DNA from: Sutcliffiella rhizosphaerae | GTDB lineage: Bacteria; Bacillota; Bacilli; Bacillales; Bacillaceae_I | Assembly (NCBI RefSeq): GCF_917563925.1 | Contig: NZ_CAKJTJ010000008.1 | Coordinates: forward strand, 101,262 to 165,261 | Reading direction: 5' to 3' | DNA: 64,000 nucleotides | Part shown: positions 8,534 to 17,427 of the stretch, piece by piece | Layout: every line of letters starts with the position of its first letter | Position numbering within the stretch: the stretch's first letter is position 1 | Program-made: the position numbers and the translations under genes | Notes under the pieces: generated by a model | What the model saw: the letters and a program-made list of their open reading frames with translations, nothing else | What the model was told of the DNA's origin: nothing | Database searches by the model: none

Positions 8534-9445
8534 CTATTGTTTATGCAACTCATCTAAATATGGCATGGCAGGAGCGGTGCCGTGTTTTGTAACGGAAAGG
8601 GCTGCAATATGATTTGCCAACGTGCAGGCTGATTCGAGCGAGTTACCTTCTGCAATAAAGTGTGCAAATGCGCCATTGAAAGCGTCGCCTGCTCCAGTTG
8701 TGTCGACCGCCTTTACTTGGTAACCAGGAATTAATCGGCCATTGTTCTCTCCTGTTTGTTGAAGATAACAGCCTTGTTTGCCGAGGGTTATTATGACAGT
8801 CTCGACGCCTTTGGCAATTAGTTTTTCAGCTGCTTCCTGGGCAGTAGCTTCTCCCGTTACTTCCACTCCAGTTAGTAGACCTGCTTCTGTTTCATTCGGA
8901 GTTATATAAGTCACTTTATGCAACAGCTCTTCAGGAAACTTTTGATAAGGGGCAGGATTTAGGATAACTGGTTTTGTAAGCTTATTAGCAAGAGTTATCG
9001 TTGTTTCAATTGCAGCCATGGAAGTTTCCAATTGGACCAGAATAATATCCGCTTCACGAAACGCGTCTTCTGCTCTCAACACTTCCTCTTCTGTTATCGT
9101 GCCACATGCTCCGAGGGAAACGACAATCATGTTTTCCCCCGAATCGTCGACAGCAATCAGTGCTGCACCTGTGGATTCCTCTTCCACCTGTTGCACATAC
9201 TCCGATTGAATGCCTTCCTTTTTGAAATTCTGAATAGCATCCTCCCCAAACAGATCCTTTCCCACCTTTGTTACCATTGTAACTTCTGCACCTAATCGTG
9301 CAGCCGCTACAGCTTGGTTTCCACCTTTCCCACCTGGTCCCATTCGGAAAGGGCCACCTAATACGGTTTCTCCTGGTTTAGGCATGTGTGGGGTTCTTGC
9401 TGTTAAGTCCACGACATAGCTTCCCACTACAACTATTTTTGACAA
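8534..9445 (-). CDS. rbsK: Ribokinase
   Basis: Phosphorylates D-ribose to ribose-5-phosphate. This PfkB-family protein of about 303 aa has the N-terminal GGKGGNQAVAAARLG sugar-site motif and the C-terminal catalytic signature DTTGAGDAFNGAFAHF with the catalytic Asp. The TTG at 9445 is preferred because AGGTGA lies six bases upstream; a GTG at 9454 is possible. It is the last gene of the rbs operon, starting directly at the rbsB stop. Confidence 0.93.
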   Translation of the reverse strand: MSKIVVVGSYVVDLTARTPHMPKPGETVLGGPFRMGPGGKGGNQAVAAARLGAEVTMVTKVGKDLFGEDAIQNFKKEGIQSEYVQQVEEESTGAALIAVDDSGENMIVVSLGACGTITEEEVLRAEDAFREADIILVQLETSMAAIETTITLANKLTKPVILNPAPYQKFPEELLHKVTYITPNETEAGLLTGVEVTGEATAQEAAEKLIAKGVETVIITLGKQGCYLQQTGENNGRLIPGYQVKAVDTTGAGDAFNGAFAHFIAEGNSLESACTLANHIAALSVTKHGTAPAMPYLDELHKQ

Positions 9446-9454
9446 TGTAATCAC

Positions 9455-10387
9455 CTACTTGGTTTTGATTTCGTCTACATTTTCTTCTGTTACTAGTGTA
9501 TTTTCGAGCGTCACCATTTCTTCAACGTCTTCATCGTTCAATATCTTAATAGCTGTATGAATAGCTTCTTTGCCTAAGAAGTATGGAGGCTCAGCAATGG
9601 TTGCTTCTAGTTTCTTTTCACGAATGGCATCTAATGCAGGATCAATTGCATCTGTACCAATGACAATAATATCATCCAATCTCCCTGCAGATTCAATTGC
9701 TGATAATGCACCCATTACCATTTCATCATTAGCTGCATAAACGGCGTCAATCTCTGGATTGGCTTGTAAAATATCTTCCATCACTTTAAGCGCCTGACCA
9801 CGGTCGAAGTTTGCTGATTGACGTGCTACAATTTCAATTCCGTCAAACCCTTCCATATGGTCATTGAAGCCCTGACTTCTATCACGCCCTACATTGGTAC
9901 CTAAAATACCTTGAATTTCAACTACTTTTCCATTCCCTCCCAAAATATCAGAAAGGAAAGTTGCCGCAATGTTACCAGATTTAAGTGCATCAAAACCAAT
10001 ATGAGAGATTACTTCCCCTCCTGCTGACTGACGGTCCACCGTAATAACGGGTACATTTTGCTCGTTGGCAATCATAACGATTTGTGCTGCAGCGTCACTG
10101 TCCACAGGGTTTAAGATTAATAGATCTGGATTTCTTTGTAAAATATTCTCGACATCTGATAGTTGCTTGGATGGATCCCCTTGAGAATCGGTGACAATTA
10201 ATTCAATTCCCTCCGCTTTGGCTGTCTCTTCTGCTCCATCTTTTAAATCTACGAAAAACGGGTTATTCAATGTATTCATAGCCAATCCAATGGTATATGA
10301 ATCATCATCTGAACCCCCTGTATTTCCGCAAGCTGCTAATACAATACTACCAATAATAGCTATGCATAGTACCATTAATTTTTTCAT
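9455..10387 (-). CDS. rbsB: D-ribose-binding lipoprotein
   Basis: A 310-aa substrate-binding protein of the RbsB/LacI-fold class. Signal sequence and lipobox (IVLAAC) put it on the outer face of the membrane. Family motifs include YTIGLAMNTLNNPFF, VTDSQGDPSKQ and AANDEMVMGALSAIE. It delivers ribose to RbsC/RbsA. It lies 18 bp after rbsC and just before rbsK. Confidence 0.93.
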   Translation of the reverse strand: MKKLMVLCIAIIGSIVLAACGNTGGSDDDSYTIGLAMNTLNNPFFVDLKDGAEETAKAEGIELIVTDSQGDPSKQLSDVENILQRNPDLLILNPVDSDAAAQIVMIANEQNVPVITVDRQSAGGEVISHIGFDALKSGNIAATFLSDILGGNGKVVEIQGILGTNVGRDRSQGFNDHMEGFDGIEIVARQSANFDRGQALKVMEDILQANPEIDAVYAANDEMVMGALSAIESAGRLDDIIVIGTDAIDPALDAIREKKLEATIAEPPYFLGKEAIHTAIKILNDEDVEEMVTLENTLVTEENVDEIKTK

Positions 10388-10405
10388 CCTATAATTCCCT
10401 CCATC

Positions 10406-11374
10406 TTATTGTTTTTGTAGTTTTGCCAGCTTACTATCAATTAGTACAGCTGCTAAGATAACCAACCCTTTTGCAATATCTTGATAGAAAGGTGATACAT
10501 TTGCTAAATTGAGGATGTTGTCCAACACTCCCATTATTAACGCTCCAATTAAAGTACCTGTCACTCCTCCTTTTCCACCTGTTAATCTTGTTCCACCTAT
10601 AATTACTGCTGCAATGGCGTCTAATTCCATCATTGATCCAGCATTGGGCTGAGCAGACATCAATCTGGATGTATAGATAAGAGCCGAAATAGATGCAAAG
10701 AAGCCAGTGAGTGCATACACACCTATCTTAACTCGGTCAACATTGATTCCAGCTAGCCTTGCTGCTTCTTCATTGCCTCCCACTGCATAAATATTACGAC
10801 CAAACGTCGTATGCTTTAACACCCAAAACATAATGGCAAAAATGGCAAGCATGAGAATGACTGGAAAAGGAATACCCAGAATCCTTCCACTTCCTAAAAA
10901 GCGGTATCCCATATCTGAGATTACGATTGGATTTCCCTGTGTATACACAAGTGTCAATCCTCTAGCTATTACCATAACTGCCAATGTGGCAATAAAAGCA
11001 GGCACTTTTCCTTTTGAAACAATCAGTCCATTAATAGATCCTATTAGCAGCCCAGCAAGTAAACAAATAATAATGGCAATAGGAAATGGCAATCCTGCTG
11101 TAATTGCCCCTGCCGCAATTGCTCCTGTCAAAGCAAGGACGGAGCCGACTGATAAATCAATTCCTGCTGTTAAAATAACAATGGTCATTCCAACTGCAAT
11201 AATAGCGACAATAGAAACTTGCCGTAGCACATTAAAAAGGTTATTCACTGTAAAAAATGCATCTGATATGAAACTAGCAATCAACAATAATACGAGAAAA
11301 ATAATAAAGACTCGATATTTATTTAATAACAAAGCAACACGTAACCAATTGTTATTATCGTTCGTATTTGTCAC
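10406..11374 (-). CDS. rbsC: Ribose ABC transporter permease
   Basis: A permease of about 322 aa with eight to ten hydrophobic segments and the branched-permease motif GIDLSVGSVLALTGAIAAG. The cytoplasmic coupling segment carries NEEAARLAGINVDRVK. The frame is open to an ATG at 11395 inside rbsA. GTG at 11374 fits better: it lies just after the rbsA stop and six bases from GGTGGTGAG. Part of the rbsDACBK run. Confidence 0.92.
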   Translation of the reverse strand: MTNTNDNNNWLRVALLLNKYRVFIIFLVLLLIASFISDAFFTVNNLFNVLRQVSIVAIIAVGMTIVILTAGIDLSVGSVLALTGAIAAGAITAGLPFPIAIIICLLAGLLIGSINGLIVSKGKVPAFIATLAVMVIARGLTLVYTQGNPIVISDMGYRFLGSGRILGIPFPVILMLAIFAIMFWVLKHTTFGRNIYAVGGNEEAARLAGINVDRVKIGVYALTGFFASISALIYTSRLMSAQPNAGSMMELDAIAAVIIGGTRLTGGKGGVTGTLIGALIMGVLDNILNLANVSPFYQDIAKGLVILAAVLIDSKLAKLQKQ

Positions 11375-11375
11375 G

Positions 11376-12857
11376 TCACTCACCACCCGTTGCATATTCG
11401 AAAATTTTCTCTTGAGTTGCTTCCGTTATGTCCATTTCACCCGACAGTCTTCCTTCGTTCATGACAATAATTCGATGGGACATTCCAAGCAGTTCCGGCA
11501 TTTCAGAAGAGATAAGAATAATAGCTATCCCTTTTGCAGCCAGTTCATGAATTATTTTATATATTTCAAATTTAGCCCCGATGTCTATACCCCTTGTCGG
11601 TTCATTTAAAATGAGGATTTTAGGATCCATTTGTAGCCACTTTCCTAGAACTACCTTTTGCTGATTACCTCCACTTAGCTTTCTTACTTCTGATTCAGCG
11701 CTTGGTGTTTTAATTTGCAATCCTGACACCCACCGATCAACGATTTTGCTCATAGTATTTTTCTTCAGTACACCGAAGTTGGATATTTTTCGATAGCTTG
11801 GAATTAATATATTTTCCGCAACTGAAAGATCCAGCACCAATCCTTCATCCTTACGATCATCAGTCACAAGTGCAATGCCCGCATCAATGGCACCTCTAGG
11901 AGTACTCACTTTTTGTCCAAGCATTTTCACCTCTCCTGAAGAATGCTTCAAAAGCCCAAACAAAGCTTTGGAGAGATCCGTTTTCCCTGAACCAAGCAGT
12001 CCGCCAATCCCTAATACCTCTCCCTTTTTCACAGTAAAAGAAATATCATGTAAACGCTTACTAATGTGAAGTTGATTCACTTCCATAACCACTTCGTCCT
12101 GAGGAGCTACACGATCTGGATACATATTGGTGAGATCCCGTCCAACTAGCATCCTGACAATTTGATCCTTCGTTAGATTTTCTACTTCTTCTTGACCAAT
12201 GTAAGCTCCATCTCTCATGACAACAGCTCGGTCTGCCACACTCATCACTTCATCCATTCGATGAGTAATAAATATGATTCCTAAGCCTTCTTCCCTGAGC
12301 TCCTCCATCAATGAAAGCAGTTTCTGCGTGTCCTCATTATTTAAGGTAGCTGTCGGTTCGTCCATGATTAACACTTTGGATTCAAACGATAATGCTTTTG
12401 CTATTTCAATCAATTGACGTTCTGCAATGGAACATTCACTTACGAGCCTACTTGGGGAAATATGACCTATTCCTACTCTTTTTAAAAGTTTAGTAGTTTC
12501 TTCGTTCATCTCTTTCCAATTAATAACCCCAAGCTTTGTAGTAATATGCTTACCAAGAAAAATATTTTCGGCAACCGATAAATCTTTCAGCAGATTGAAT
12601 TCCTGGTGAATGATACTTATTCTAAGTTGCTGAGATGCTCTTGGGCTGTCAATTGTTACTTCCTTGGCTTCCATGAAGATTTTTCCTTCTGATGGGAGAT
12701 GCACCCCAGCTAGGATTTTCATTAGAGTAGATTTTCCTGCCCCATTCTCGCCGAGCAGGGCAACGATTTCTCCGCTCTTTACTTCCAAATCAATTCCATG
12801 TAACACTTCTATCCGGTTAAATGACTTCTTAATTCCCTCCATCTTTAACAAACTCAA
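11376..12857 (-). CDS. rbsA: Ribose ABC transporter ATP-binding protein (two nucleotide-binding domains)
   Basis: About 493 aa with tandem ABC domains. The first has Walker A GENGAGKST and Walker B VLIMDEPTATL; the second has a Walker A-like GLLGSGKTD and signature LSGGNQQKVVLGKWL. The divergent second site is usual for RbsA/MglA. The TTG at 12857 sits eight bases after AAAGGTGG and is preferred; GTG codons at 12869 and 12866 fall inside that ribosome site. It powers RbsC. Confidence 0.93.
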   Translation of the reverse strand: MSLLKMEGIKKSFNRIEVLHGIDLEVKSGEIVALLGENGAGKSTLMKILAGVHLPSEGKIFMEAKEVTIDSPRASQQLRISIIHQEFNLLKDLSVAENIFLGKHITTKLGVINWKEMNEETTKLLKRVGIGHISPSRLVSECSIAERQLIEIAKALSFESKVLIMDEPTATLNNEDTQKLLSLMEELREEGLGIIFITHRMDEVMSVADRAVVMRDGAYIGQEEVENLTKDQIVRMLVGRDLTNMYPDRVAPQDEVVMEVNQLHISKRLHDISFTVKKGEVLGIGGLLGSGKTDLSKALFGLLKHSSGEVKMLGQKVSTPRGAIDAGIALVTDDRKDEGLVLDLSVAENILIPSYRKISNFGVLKKNTMSKIVDRWVSGLQIKTPSAESEVRKLSGGNQQKVVLGKWLQMDPKILILNEPTRGIDIGAKFEIYKIIHELAAKGIAIILISSEMPELLGMSHRIIVMNEGRLSGEMDITEATQEKIFEYATGGE

Positions 12858-12974
12858 GCTGTTCACCACCTTTATCAGACTTTCTATTTAATAAGGCTCT
12901 TTATATGCTTAAATACATGCTCTTTTCTTTGAACTAAATTAAGGAAAAGAGCACAAAGTTTGCAAACCCATCCT

Positions 12975-13373
12975 TTAGTAAACAACACCGCCAACGAGGA
13001 TCACATTGGCATATGGGGTAAATTCTCCAGAACGTATCAACCCTCTTGTACGGGTTGTTTCTTCCTTGAATTCCACATGAGGAATATACACTACATCAAT
13101 ATCTCGAAAGCGCTTTAATATTTCTGAATGCATATCAGGACTTATCTCCTTAATTTCCTCTGCCATGATGACTTTCTCTACAGAAAATTCGCTTAGGACG
13201 GTATCGAGCAATTCCAAGAATGGAACCATACCTTCTTTTAATGCCAAGTCCACACGCGTGTTCACTTCTTCAGGGATTGGAAGCCCAGCGTCTGTTACAA
13301 CCAATCTCTCCGTATGACCAGTTTCAGCGATTAATTTATTTAGTTGTGGATTCAAAATTCCACTTCTTTTCAT
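12975..13373 (-). CDS. rbsD: D-ribose pyranase
   Basis: A 132-aa protein of the RbsD/FucU mutarotase family that interconverts ribopyranose and ribofuranose so that ribokinase has its substrate. The N-terminal MKRSGILNPQLNKLIAETGH with the catalytic His and the C-terminal TRGLIRSGEFTPYANVILVGGVVY are typical. GGAGGGAAG precedes the ATG. A TGTAAACGTTTA operator lies 17-28 bp upstream of its start, so it is probably the first gene of the structural operon. Confidence 0.95.
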   Translation of the reverse strand: MKRSGILNPQLNKLIAETGHTERLVVTDAGLPIPEEVNTRVDLALKEGMVPFLELLDTVLSEFSVEKVIMAEEIKEISPDMHSEILKRFRDIDVVYIPHVEFKEETTRTRGLIRSGEFTPYANVILVGGVVY

Positions 13374-13389
13374 CTTCTTCCCTCCAAAA

Positions 13390-13401
13390 TGTAAACGTTT
13401 A
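13390..13401. promoter_or_regulatory. RbsR/CcpA-type operator upstream of rbsD
   Basis: TGTAAACGTTTA is a LacI-family/cre-type palindrome. It lies directly upstream of the rbsD ribosome site and matches the site in front of rbsR. Confidence 0.75.
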
Positions 13402-13520
13402 GATTTTATTTTTTTCTTTTCTAATAGGTTGTTGCTAGTATCCCGTCAAGAGAACGTCAGTAACGATTATTATGAGTTTCATCTTAAGCAACAAGGTTTA
13501 CAAAAATAGCCTTTAAAGTA

Positions 13521-14540
13521 TTAATAGAACTTCTGACACGAATCTCGCACGATTAAAAACGGCGAAAGAATATGTTGTCTTTTCACAGTGCTGACCTCTT
13601 GATTGTTCTTCATCCTGTCATGCAATAACTGAAAGGCGATTTCCCCTAGATTGCGCATATGCCTCGACACCATTGTCAAATTGGGTTTAATAAAAGTGGC
13701 AATTTCAATGTCATCAAATCCTACAAAAGCTATTTCTTCTGCTATTTTCCAATTCAAGTGCTGGAGTGCTTTTACCGCTCCAATACTCATCTTATTGTTA
13801 CTTGAAAAAATGGCGGTTGGACGTTTACTTGCTTCATAGAACCTTTTGGCACAAGCGAACCCGCTACCTTCCATGAAATCTCCTTCTCCGATCCATTCTT
13901 CTCGAATTGGCAAATCATACTCTTTCATAGCTCTTTCAAACCCTCGATAACGCTCAAGTCCTGGAGTAGTACCTTGAGGTCCTCTTATGATGGCAATATC
14001 GGTATGTCCCCTACTAATAAGGTGTTTGACCGCTTCATACGCTCCCTCGCGATTGCCTGTCAATACGGTATCCACTTCATAGTTTTTAAGCTGTCTATCC
14101 ACTGCAACAATAGGGATTCCTGCTTTGATGACAGGATCCAAATGGTCCCCTTTTTCATCTGCAGTAGTAACAACAAGTCCATCCACACCACGCTCAATAT
14201 AATGCTGTATTATTTCGCTTTCTATCATTTTTGACTCATTAGAACTACTAATAAGAGTAAAATAATTCTGTCCAAGTGCTGATTTTTGCAGGCCCGAAAT
14301 CACTTCCGAAAAGAAAGGGTTTGTAAAATCAGGGATAATCACCCCAATTGTTTTCGTTTCCTTTCTAACCATACTTCTAGCAATAGCACTTCTTACATAA
14401 TTCAATTCATCGATAGCTCGAACAATTCGCTCTTCTGTTGCTTTACGTACACCACCTTGTCTATTAACAACTCGTGAAACAGTTGCTACAGAGACATTTG
14501 CTGCCTTCGCTACATCCTCTATCGTTGGTTTTTTCTTCAT
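13521..14540 (-). CDS. rbsR: LacI-family transcriptional regulator of the ribose operon
   Basis: A 339-aa repressor. The N-terminal HTH and hinge (TIEDVAKAANVSVATVSRVVN) is classic LacI family. The rest is a periplasmic-binding-like effector domain (TKTIGVIIPDFTNPFFSEV; VAVDRQ; AFVGFDDIEIATFIKPNLTMV). Its place immediately upstream of rbsDACBK, and identical 12-bp operators before itself and rbsD, indicate ribose-responsive autoregulation. A 147-bp gap separates it from rbsD. Confidence 0.9.
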   Translation of the reverse strand: MKKKPTIEDVAKAANVSVATVSRVVNRQGGVRKATEERIVRAIDELNYVRSAIARSMVRKETKTIGVIIPDFTNPFFSEVISGLQKSALGQNYFTLISSSNESKMIESEIIQHYIERGVDGLVVTTADEKGDHLDPVIKAGIPIVAVDRQLKNYEVDTVLTGNREGAYEAVKHLISRGHTDIAIIRGPQGTTPGLERYRGFERAMKEYDLPIREEWIGEGDFMEGSGFACAKRFYEASKRPTAIFSSNNKMSIGAVKALQHLNWKIAEEIAFVGFDDIEIATFIKPNLTMVSRHMRNLGEIAFQLLHDRMKNNQEVSTVKRQHILSPFLIVRDSCQKFY

Positions 14541-14555
14541 GTCTCATCACCCAAA

Positions 14556-14567
14556 TGTAAACGTTTA
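14556..14567. promoter_or_regulatory. RbsR/CcpA-type operator upstream of rbsR
   Basis: TGTAAACGTTTA, the same 12 bp as before rbsD, 16 bp upstream of the rbsR ATG. A second cre-like sequence (AAAAGCGCTTTCAC, 14587-14600) lies 20 bp further up and suggests catabolite control. Confidence 0.75.
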
Positions 14568-14754
14568 GATTTTTATTTTAAAAATTAAAAGCGCTTTCAC
14601 ACTTATTAAACAATAAGATATCACCTTTTTTTCTTTCACGCAAGAAAATTTTGAATAATCAAGTTATAAAAGTACTAGCTTTCGGGGAAATAGAAAAGCC
14701 CACCCTGATGAAAGGAAGGCTCATAAACTAAACACTACTACTCTAAAAAAGGAA

Positions 14755-14910
14755 TTAATCTTCCGACGGTAAAGTAGGTACATTTCTTGAATCTGGTTCC
14801 ACTATATCTGGATTATGCTTTGCTTCAGTAGCAAAGGTAGTGGCTGGGGAGTTACCTACCAAAAATAAAAGTATTGCTAAAACGGAAATAGTATACAACA
14901 ATCGTCTCAT
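14755..14910 (-). CDS. Secreted signalling pro-peptide, 51 aa (PapR/Phr-like), partner of the adjacent RRNPP regulator
   Basis: This small gene has a strong ribosome site (AGGAGGG) seven bases before ATG. It encodes an export signal (MRRLLYTISVLAILLFLVGN), an AlaThrPheAla-like cleavage area near residue 27 and a short hydrophilic tail ending RNVPTLPSED. Size and layout match pro-peptides of PlcR/PapR, NprR/NprX and Rap/Phr systems, where a C-terminal 5-10-mer is processed outside and re-imported. It is divergent from a HTH+TPR regulator 170 bp away. The mature peptide is unknown; a piece of the last ten residues is the obvious candidate. Its promoter shares two motifs with the RiPP operon promoter. 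Confidence 0.72.
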   Translation of the reverse strand: MRRLLYTISVLAILLFLVGNSPATTFATEAKHNPDIVEPDSRNVPTLPSED

Positions 14911-14991
14911 ATTAACCCTCCTAATCAATACCAAACTCTAGTATAATTATATTACATATTTGAATAGTCTGTTTTTTCTAAAAATAAGCAA

Positions 14992-15007
14992 ATATACCGA
15001 ATTTCAG
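14992..15007. promoter_or_regulatory. Promoter motif shared with the RiPP operon (ATATACCGAATTTCAG)
   Basis: ATATACCGAATTTCAG lies about 82-97 bp upstream of the pro-peptide ATG. A near copy (TATAGACCGAATTTTCAG, 25363-25380) lies about 75-92 bp upstream of the RiPP precursor ATG in the same orientation. It has quasi-symmetry, CCGAA and TTCAG around one base. It is a candidate activator site. Confidence 0.6.
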
Positions 15008-15043
15008 TTTGTAAAATCTTTTTAGTGTGAATTTGTACCTATT

Positions 15044-15061
15044 ATAAGATACTTGTCTTAT
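15044..15061. promoter_or_regulatory. 18-bp palindrome shared with the RiPP operon promoter
   Basis: ATAAGATA-CT-TGTCTTAT lies 18 bp upstream of the regulator ATG and 134 bp upstream of the pro-peptide ATG. The same site with only the two central positions differing (ATAAGATA-TT-TATCTTAT) is at 25427-25444. A regulator binding here would probably control its own gene and the RiPP operon. Confidence 0.65.
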
Positions 15062-15079
15062 TTTTTGGAGGGTGACAAA

Positions 15080-15967
15080 ATGATCAGTAATAAAGTTTTA
15101 GGGGAAGAAATTAAAAGGTTACGCAAACAGCAGCTATTATCTCAGAAGGAATTAGCAGATGGAATTTGTTGTCAAACAACTATTAGTAGTATAGAGAAAG
15201 GACGTGCGCTTCCAAGTATTGATATCCTTTACTTTATTTCGCTACGATTAAACGTTACTGTGGATTACTTTCTCCAACATAACTACCAAAGCTACCAACT
15301 GTATGTTTCTGAAACGATGGACGGTATTGAAGATTTGCTTAAAAGGAAAAACTACTCAGAGATATATGAGATCACCAAATTAGAAAGAAAACTACGAAAA
15401 AATAGAGACCTAGGAAGTATGTTTAATCAATTTATCGATTGGCATTATTATCGAGCTGCACAATTACTTGGTTTGATTTCTTGGAAAGATAGTGTGGAAC
15501 AGCTAACACTTTTAGTGCAGAGTAAAGAAATAAACAAAGTGCAATATCAAGATCTTAAAATTAAAAATGTCTTAGCGAATGTCTATTCGGAAAATGGAGA
15601 AACCGAGAAAGCGCTAGAATATTATAACGAAATACTGATGGCCAATATTAAGCTAGAATCCTATAGAAGGTTTAAACTTAAAGTATATTTTAATCTGTCA
15701 AAACTGTACTTTTACGAAGAGGATTATGAGGAATCTATTCAAGTTGCAGAAAAGGGAATTAAATTATCCATTGAATTACAGGACATCTCCATGCTTGGAA
15801 ATCTTTATATCCAATCTGCTCAAAGTATGATCTTATTAAAAAAAGAAGATGCCGAGCGGATTAAAACGAATTTACAGAATGCAAAATTCATCTTTACATT
15901 GACGAACAAAGCAAAAAGTTTGGAATTTGTGGAGCAATTGGAAGAACAGATTTGCTCTAATATATAA
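15080..15967 (+). CDS. RRNPP-family quorum-sensing regulator (HTH + TPR, PlcR-like)
   Basis: About 295 aa. Residues 1-65 are an XRE-type HTH (KVLGEEIKRLRKQQLLSQKE, then TTISSIEKGRALPSIDILYF). The rest is helical TPR-like repeats (NVYSENGETEKALEYYNEIL; LSKLYFYEEDYEESIQVAEK), the peptide-binding part in PlcR, NprR and PrgX. The ATG at 15080 is chosen over an in-frame TTG at 15053 because GGAGGG lies nine bases upstream and the 18-bp operator covers the TTG. The divergent pro-peptide gene and shared operators point to control of the RiPP operon that follows convergently. The sign of regulation cannot be told from sequence. Confidence 0.85.
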   Translation: MISNKVLGEEIKRLRKQQLLSQKELADGICCQTTISSIEKGRALPSIDILYFISLRLNVTVDYFLQHNYQSYQLYVSETMDGIEDLLKRKNYSEIYEITKLERKLRKNRDLGSMFNQFIDWHYYRAAQLLGLISWKDSVEQLTLLVQSKEINKVQYQDLKIKNVLANVYSENGETEKALEYYNEILMANIKLESYRRFKLKVYFNLSKLYFYEEDYEESIQVAEKGIKLSIELQDISMLGNLYIQSAQSMILLKKEDAERIKTNLQNAKFIFTLTNKAKSLEFVEQLEEQICSNI

Positions 15968-15978
15968 ATACTTCAAAA

Positions 15979-16024
15979 TAAAACAAACTACAAAACCCTG
16001 AGGTTACTGTAGTTTGTTTTATTC
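15979..16024. terminator. Bidirectional terminator between the RRNPP regulator and the RiPP operon end
   Basis: AAAACAAACTAC (15980-15991) pairs perfectly with GTAGTTTGTTTT (16009-16020), with T-rich tracts on both strands. It insulates the convergent regulator gene and MATE exporter gene. Confidence 0.8.
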
Positions 16025-16029
16025 TGTCC

Positions 16030-17427
16030 TTAGTGTGAGGCTGAAAGCTCCTTACCTTTAGAATCTTCCTTCGTAATTAATGATGCCTTTTGCCACCTTC
16101 CTAGGAGGTAATAAGATAAGGAATTGATGAAGGTCATTATGTTTATGATAGAAAGTGCAATAATAACACCTGTCGTAACATTTGGAAAAAGGTGAGGTAA
16201 TAGCAGGAGACTCCCCAAAACAATTACATACATATTAGTAATAGTTAAATACATACCTCCCTTATAATCGCCTGACCCCGCGACAACAAAAACAAATACA
16301 AATGATACAGTATTAAGTGCCCATGGAATACTGTACAGGATAAAAAACTCCTTGAACCGCGATATCATTTCTGGATTTGATGAAAGAGCTACAGACAAAA
16401 TATCACTTAGCAGTATTATGGTAGTTACAACGACTAGTCCGTATCCTCCCAATACGATGATAACTTTCTTGACAGTTGCTTTTATGGAATCAATATCTTC
16501 TTTGCCGATGTAATTTGCAACAATAGGAATAAGACTAGCTGCAAAATTTTGAGAAAACACGCCAAATATTAAAAATGCATACGTACCTACTGCATATACA
16601 TTAAATGCCTCATCAGGATAATACGAAAGGATAATAATATATAAAAACATAGATAAATTAAACGTAATACCGTTAAATATTTGTGAGCCGACAAATTTTA
16701 TGTTTTCTTTTATTAACTGAAAATCAGGTTTAAAAGTAAGTTCATATTTTGATAATTTCACTTCCAAATAATCCTTGTAAAAGAGTTTATAGATTAAGTA
16801 AATGGTGCACACAATGTTAGCTAGTACCGTTCCTACAGCAGCACCGCTCATTAGTGGTAAATGATAATAGTTAAACACAAGCATCACTAAGGGAGTTAAC
16901 AACAGGTTAATCATTATCGCTAATAATAAACCTATATAGATTACCTTTAATTTTTGGAAGTACCTTGGTAACAATAATAAGAAGTTGTTTAAAGAGAAGA
17001 AAATATAGCCGCTAAAATAGACAATTAAATATTGACTTAAATAAGCATTCACATCCTCGTTTACACCAAATGCATATTTAAAGAAAGGATGCATAATTAA
17101 ACCTACTATTACTACTATAAGACCTGCATAGATAGAAAAGGAAAAGGCATTTCTAATTCCCTTTTTTGCATGCTCTACTTTCCCTGCGCTATAATTTTGA
17201 CTGATAAAGATAAGCAGTGCGGAAATCACCGCCACCAATACCGTTTCAATAAATACAATAATAGATGTAGATAATCTAAGTGCAGATAGTGCATTTGTAT
17301 CATCAATAAATACTCTGATCCAAATAAGATCTATAAATATTAATAGTAAATCTGCTATTCCAATTAACGTTACAGGCAAAGAAAATTTTAATAATGTTTT
17401 CCAGCTATTGTCCATCCCCCTAGTCAT
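16030..17427 (-). CDS. MATE-family efflux transporter, probable RiPP exporter
   Basis: A 465-aa protein with about twelve transmembrane segments in two homologous halves, as in multidrug and toxic-compound extrusion carriers (WKTLLKFSLPVTLIGIADLL start; MSGAAVGTVLANIVCTIYL near the middle; QIFNGITFNLSMFLYI at the second half). Its ATG overlaps the stop of the oxidase gene as TAATG, so it is the last gene of the biosynthetic operon. Export of the finished product, with self-protection, is the likely role. No ABC exporter or peptidase-exporter is present. The family is fairly sure; the substrate is inferred from context. Confidence 0.82.
   Translation of the reverse strand: MTRGMDNSWKTLLKFSLPVTLIGIADLLLIFIDLIWIRVFIDDTNALSALRLSTSIIVFIETVLVAVISALLIFISQNYSAGKVEHAKKGIRNAFSFSIYAGLIVVIVGLIMHPFFKYAFGVNEDVNAYLSQYLIVYFSGYIFFSLNNFLLLLPRYFQKLKVIYIGLLLAIMINLLLTPLVMLVFNYYHLPLMSGAAVGTVLANIVCTIYLIYKLFYKDYLEVKLSKYELTFKPDFQLIKENIKFVGSQIFNGITFNLSMFLYIIILSYYPDEAFNVYAVGTYAFLIFGVFSQNFAASLIPIVANYIGKEDIDSIKATVKKVIIVLGGYGLVVVTTIILLSDILSVALSSNPEMISRFKEFFILYSIPWALNTVSFVFVFVVAGSGDYKGGMYLTITNMYVIVLGSLLLLPHLFPNVTTGVIIALSIINIMTFINSLSYYLLGRWQKASLITKEDSKGKELSASH

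Noticed and set aside
10833..11609. 258-aa frame antisense to rbsC/rbsA
   Set aside because: It is a shadow of two well-supported transporter genes; no ribosome site and a low-complexity composition.
15053..15079. TTG start of the RRNPP regulator nine codons upstream
   Set aside because: It overlaps the 18-bp palindrome and has no ribosome site; ATG at 15080 follows GGAGGG.
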